Below are positions 61,701 through 64,000 of a DNA stretch of 64,000 nucleotides, piece by piece. A program made the translations under genes and the position numbers. The notes beneath the pieces were generated by a model. The model did not search any database. It had not been told where the DNA came from and worked only from the letters and a program-made list of their open reading frames with translations. The stretch's first letter is position 1; every line of letters begins with the position of its first letter. Origin of the DNA: JAAURB01 sp049647265. GTDB taxonomy: Bacteria > Cyanobacteriota > Cyanobacteriia > Cyanobacteriales > Microcoleaceae. The stretch spans positions 1 to 64,000 of the forward strand of contig JBARXJ010000035.1 of the NCBI GenBank assembly GCA_049647265.1. Reading direction: 5' to 3'.

Positions 61701-64000
61701 AATTCTTCTTTAGCTGCTTATGGCTACGCTTTTTATGGAATGATTTTATGTTCTGTTCTCAATAATATCCCCTTAGGCTATCAATTCGGCTGTTTAGCTT
61801 TACAAGTTCTAGATCGCTTCCCAGATCAAAGTCTGAAAGGGGAAGTGCATCATCTTTTTAATGTCGGAATTCGTCACTGGCAAGAACCGGCTTTATCGAC
61901 TTTAGATGCTTGGAAACAAACGATTCAATTTAATCGAGACTCCGGCAATATTGGTTATGTCTGTTATGCTGCAATGGGATATTGTATTAACTTATTTTTA
62001 ACCGGAATCCACTTAGATTTCATTGAAAAACAGAGTCAAATCTATTTAGATTTAATTAAAAAAGAAAAACAAGATTTCCCCTTTTTTGGAACTGTTGTTT
62101 GGATGCAATTTGTTCAAATCTTAAAGCAATCCAAACTAAACAATCTCAAGTTAAGTGGAAAACTGTTTAATGAAGCTGAGGAAATTCCTAGATTAAAACA
62201 GAGTCAAAATCTTCAAACTCTATTTTCAGTCTATTTAATTAAAGGAATACTTTGTTATCTCTTTGGAGATTATCAAAGGGCTGTTAATCATTTCAATTCC
62301 GCTCAAGAGTATCAACAAACAATGGCTGGACTCTTGGCGATTACTCAATATCCCTTTTATCAAGCGTTGGCTTTATTAGCACTATACCCAAAACAAGAAA
62401 TTAGGGAACAAGAACAATCTTTACTAGCAATAGAAAAATATCAAAATATTATCAGTCAGTGGGCTAAAAATGCCCCGATGAACTATCAGCATAAATATGA
62501 TTTAGTTGAAGCAGAACGCTGTCGAGTGATGGGTAAAAAGCTAGAAGCAATAGAACTTTATGACAAAGCCATTGCCGGAGCGCTCAAAAACGAATACATC
62601 CCTGAAGAAGCATTAGCAAATGAACTGGCTGCTAAATTTTACCTTAACTGGGGTAAAGAAAAAATTGCAGCGGTTTATATGACAGAAGCTTACTATTGTT
62701 ATGCTCGTTGGGATGCCGCATCCAAAATAAATCAACTCGAAGAAACATATCCTCAACTGCTTGCAACCATTCTGCAACAACAGAAAGATACACCAATAGT
62801 TGAGATCAAACAAACAACTGTTAGTACCTCAATAGGAAAGTCAGATACCTTAGATTTAGCAACAATAATTAAAGCCTATCAAACCCTTTCAGAAGAAATA
62901 GAAATAGATAGTTTATTGTCTAAATTCATGCAGATTGTTCTAGAAAATGCAGGAGCAGATCAAGGTGCATTGATTTTAGAAAACGCCGGAACTTGGGAAA
63001 TTGTCAGTGAATCTAATCATCACCAATGTTCTTTATTTTCTACACCCCTAGAAGAAGCTAACGATTTACCCCAACGAATTATTAATACCGTAACACGGCT
63101 AAAACAGCCCGTTGTGATTAATAATGTTCAGCAAGATCGTCATTTTACAACTGATCCCTACTTGCAGCAACAGCCCCCTAAAAGTTTATGTTGTCTTCCT
63201 ATTCTTAACCAAGGAAAATTAATCGGTGTTCTTTATTTAGAAAATAAAACAACCATTGAAACCTTTACCTCTAACCGAGTGACCCTGCTCAATCTATTAA
63301 CGTCTCAGGCTGCTATTTCAATTGAAAATGCCCGACTCTATAAGCATTTAGAAGCTTCTAACCAAACTTTAAAACAACAAAATACTCAACTTCAAGACAA
63401 TGAGCGCAAACTCAGTCAAATTTTAGAAGCCATGCCAGTGGGTGTTACTGTTCATAATACAAATGGGCAAATGAATTATGCCAATGAGAAAGCAAAAGAA
63501 TTACTGAAGTTAGAGATTTTACCTGAAACAAAAACTGAGCAACTTTCAACCTATTTTCAAGTTTATCAAGCAGAAAATAATGAATTATACCCGACAGAAA
63601 ACTTGCCCATTGTTCGTTCTTTAGCCGGAGAAATCGTTTACACCGAAGATATTGAACTGCATTTTATGGGTCACGTTATTCCCTTAGAAGTGTCTAGTAG
63701 TCCGATTCGAGATCATACAGATGAAATTTCTCAAGTGATTGTAACATTTCAAGATATTAGTCAGCGCAAACAAGCCCAGAAAATTTTACAAGATTATAAT
63801 CAAACTTTAGAACATCAAGTGACTGAACGAACGGAGGAATTAAACAATACATTGAATACGCTAAAAGCGACTCAAAATGAATTAATTCAATCAGAAAAAA
63901 TGGCAGCTTTAGGTCAATTAGTGGCAGGAATTGCTCATGAAATTAATACACCCCTGGGGGCAATTCGGGCGGCAATTGGTAATACAGATAAAGCGTTATC
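58794..64000 (+). CDS. Giant hybrid Ser/Thr kinase-AAA ATPase-GAF-PAS-histidine kinase, 3' end outside the window
   Basis: Translated from ATG 58794 the frame stays open to the window end (about 1735 residues). Residues 1-270 are a Hanks-type kinase (Lys36, HKDIKPAN 126-133, DFS 147-149 in place of DFG). Residues 330-700 are an AAA/NACHT-like ATPase (GFSGIGKT near 372-379, VMFLDDLQWADS). A long helical TPR-like region of about 600 residues follows. Next come a GAF domain (about 1350-1520), a PAS domain (about 1540-1665), and a HisKA with phospho-acceptor His1715 (GIAHEINTPLGAI). This is the HstK-type domain order known in Anabaena. The catalytic HATPase domain is past the edge. The signal sensed is unknown. 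Confidence 0.9.
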   Translation, partial: MSFLNHYQLNETLYQGSRTLVYRGTSHPDGKGVIIKVLRNPNPTFNELVQFRNQYIITHSLEHPAIVQPLALERYGNGYALISRDEGVISLSDYWQQSTRSLKEFISVAIQLAEALNYLIQKRIIHKDIKPANILIHRSTQQIKLIDFSISSLLPKEQQQLINPNVLEGTIAYISPEQTGRMNRGIDYRTDFYSLGVTLFELLTGQLPFQSYDPMELLHCHIARIPTFPQTPKLQESGARRTESGDTSNTSHPIPDILKEIVIKLMAKNAEDRYQSALGLKYDLEQCLQQINTTGEIGLFELATRDICDRFTIPEKLYGREFEVQALLNAFDRVAIPPQSPIPPQSPIPPQSPLSKGGKGKGGRSEMMLVAGFSGIGKTAVVNEVHKPIARQRGYFIKGKFDQFNRNIPFSAFVQAFRDLMKQLLGESNTALASWKAKILEAIAENGQIIIDVIPELEQIIGQQPPAPKLEGSAAQNRFNLLFGKFIRIFTTKEHPLVMFLDDLQWADSASLNLLKLLIKESETGYLLVLGAYRDNEVFPAHPLMLTLGELDKTQAVISTITLAPLEIRHINQLVAESLNCSPEIAKPLTELVYQKTQGNPFFTTQFLQGLYEDKLITFNRDLAYWECDLVQVVDAALSDDVVEFMAQRLQKLPQATQEVLKLAGAIGNRFELETLAIVCDYSSEAVATDIWSALQEGLILPINQTYKFFQGSLEETTVETVTVGYRFLHDRVQQAAYLLILDEDKKSTHLKIGQLLLSHFSKAQQEEKIFEIVNQLNLGKQLISDPIQREQLAELNRKAAQKAKLSTAYIAAGEYLSTAIELLKADAWETHYDLTLNLYLEMAEVEYINTHFEQSHALIQKISQQAKQKIDRVKVLEIKVQIQTAENQLEAAIETGLSILDLLEIVLLESAPTDFNVRDMNHLPEMKDPRMLAALRTLIKIAAPAYNAKPQLIPFIAVTMVDLCRRHGNSSLAAYGYAFYGMILCSVLNNIPLGYQFGCLALQVLDRFPDQSLKGEVHHLFNVGIRHWQEPALSTLDAWKQTIQFNRDSGNIGYVCYAAMGYCINLFLTGIHLDFIEKQSQIYLDLIKKEKQDFPFFGTVVWMQFVQILKQSKLNNLKLSGKLFNEAEEIPRLKQSQNLQTLFSVYLIKGILCYLFGDYQRAVNHFNSAQEYQQTMAGLLAITQYPFYQALALLALYPKQEIREQEQSLLAIEKYQNIISQWAKNAPMNYQHKYDLVEAERCRVMGKKLEAIELYDKAIAGALKNEYIPEEALANELAAKFYLNWGKEKIAAVYMTEAYYCYARWDAASKINQLEETYPQLLATILQQQKDTPIVEIKQTTVSTSIGKSDTLDLATIIKAYQTLSEEIEIDSLLSKFMQIVLENAGADQGALILENAGTWEIVSESNHHQCSLFSTPLEEANDLPQRIINTVTRLKQPVVINNVQQDRHFTTDPYLQQQPPKSLCCLPILNQGKLIGVLYLENKTTIETFTSNRVTLLNLLTSQAAISIENARLYKHLEASNQTLKQQNTQLQDNERKLSQILEAMPVGVTVHNTNGQMNYANEKAKELLKLEILPETKTEQLSTYFQVYQAENNELYPTENLPIVRSLAGEIVYTEDIELHFMGHVIPLEVSSSPIRDHTDEISQVIVTFQDISQRKQAQKILQDYNQTLEHQVTERTEELNNTLNTLKATQNELIQSEKMAALGQLVAGIAHEINTPLGAIRAAIGNTDKAL
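59806..59870. repeat. In-frame minisatellite within the kinase gene
   Basis: Three units of cagtcccccatccccc and an end ccttagtaaggggggtaaggg fall between the kinase and ATPase parts. They are read as IPPQSP repeats and a Lys-Gly stretch just before the P-loop. A second short insertion (ggagtcaggagccaggagg, near 59498-59530) lies 300 bases earlier. Both match interspersed repeats found in cyanobacterial intergenic DNA, and both keep the frame open. Confidence 0.7.

Overview
The window looks like a filamentous or bloom-forming cyanobacterium of the Planktothrix/Oscillatoria/Microcystis kind. The evidence is the many GCGATCGC (HIP1) sites, a CAAD/CurT-type thylakoid protein, a DevBCA exporter, a fused ModBC transporter, a PEP-CTERM protein, RTX proteins, and short G/C-rich repeats that sit between and inside genes. 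The genus is an inference. No rRNA, tRNA or CRISPR array was seen.

Layout. 1-15 kb: the 3' part of a large cadherin/RTX surface protein, a CAAD protein, a BadF/GlcNAc-kinase-like gene overlapping an unknown membrane gene, a divergent GH38 alpha-mannosidase, molybdate uptake (modA, modBC) and an all-RTX protein. 15-24 kb: a defence island. It holds a TnpB-type IS200/IS605 remnant, a broken DUF433 antitoxin, two DndB-like genes with the relic of a third, a sulfur-binding-domain HNH endonuclease, dndC and dndD. No dndE or dndA is visible. 24-31 kb: a CapA-like lipoprotein, a PEP-CTERM beta-propeller protein, and a PhnD-type binding lipoprotein overlapping a sensor histidine kinase.

31-50.4 kb: thirteen genes, all on the minus strand, read as one biosynthetic locus. 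In transcription order they are a KS-AT polyketide synthase, a second synthase (ACP-ACP-KR-DH-PPTase-hotdog-hotdog), a small membrane protein, two flavin halogenases, a Mo-dependent-nitrogenase C-terminal-domain protein set before a third halogenase, a small Cys-rich protein, an alpha/beta hydrolase, and devB-devC-devA. The synthases resemble enediyne (PksE) and PUFA/HglE iterative synthases. All three halogenases keep the FAD, GES, lysine and WxWxIP motifs. A chlorinated polyene or alkyl lipid exported by the DevBCA pump is my inference; the product is unknown.

51-64 kb: an RTX protein and an SDR, a divergent HxlR-pirin pair with clear palindromes between them, a GH57 branching-enzyme-like gene, a two-TM SLATT-like protein, a decayed histidine-kinase pseudogene, and the first 5.2 kb of a giant Ser/Thr kinase-AAA-GAF-PAS-histidine kinase that runs off the window.
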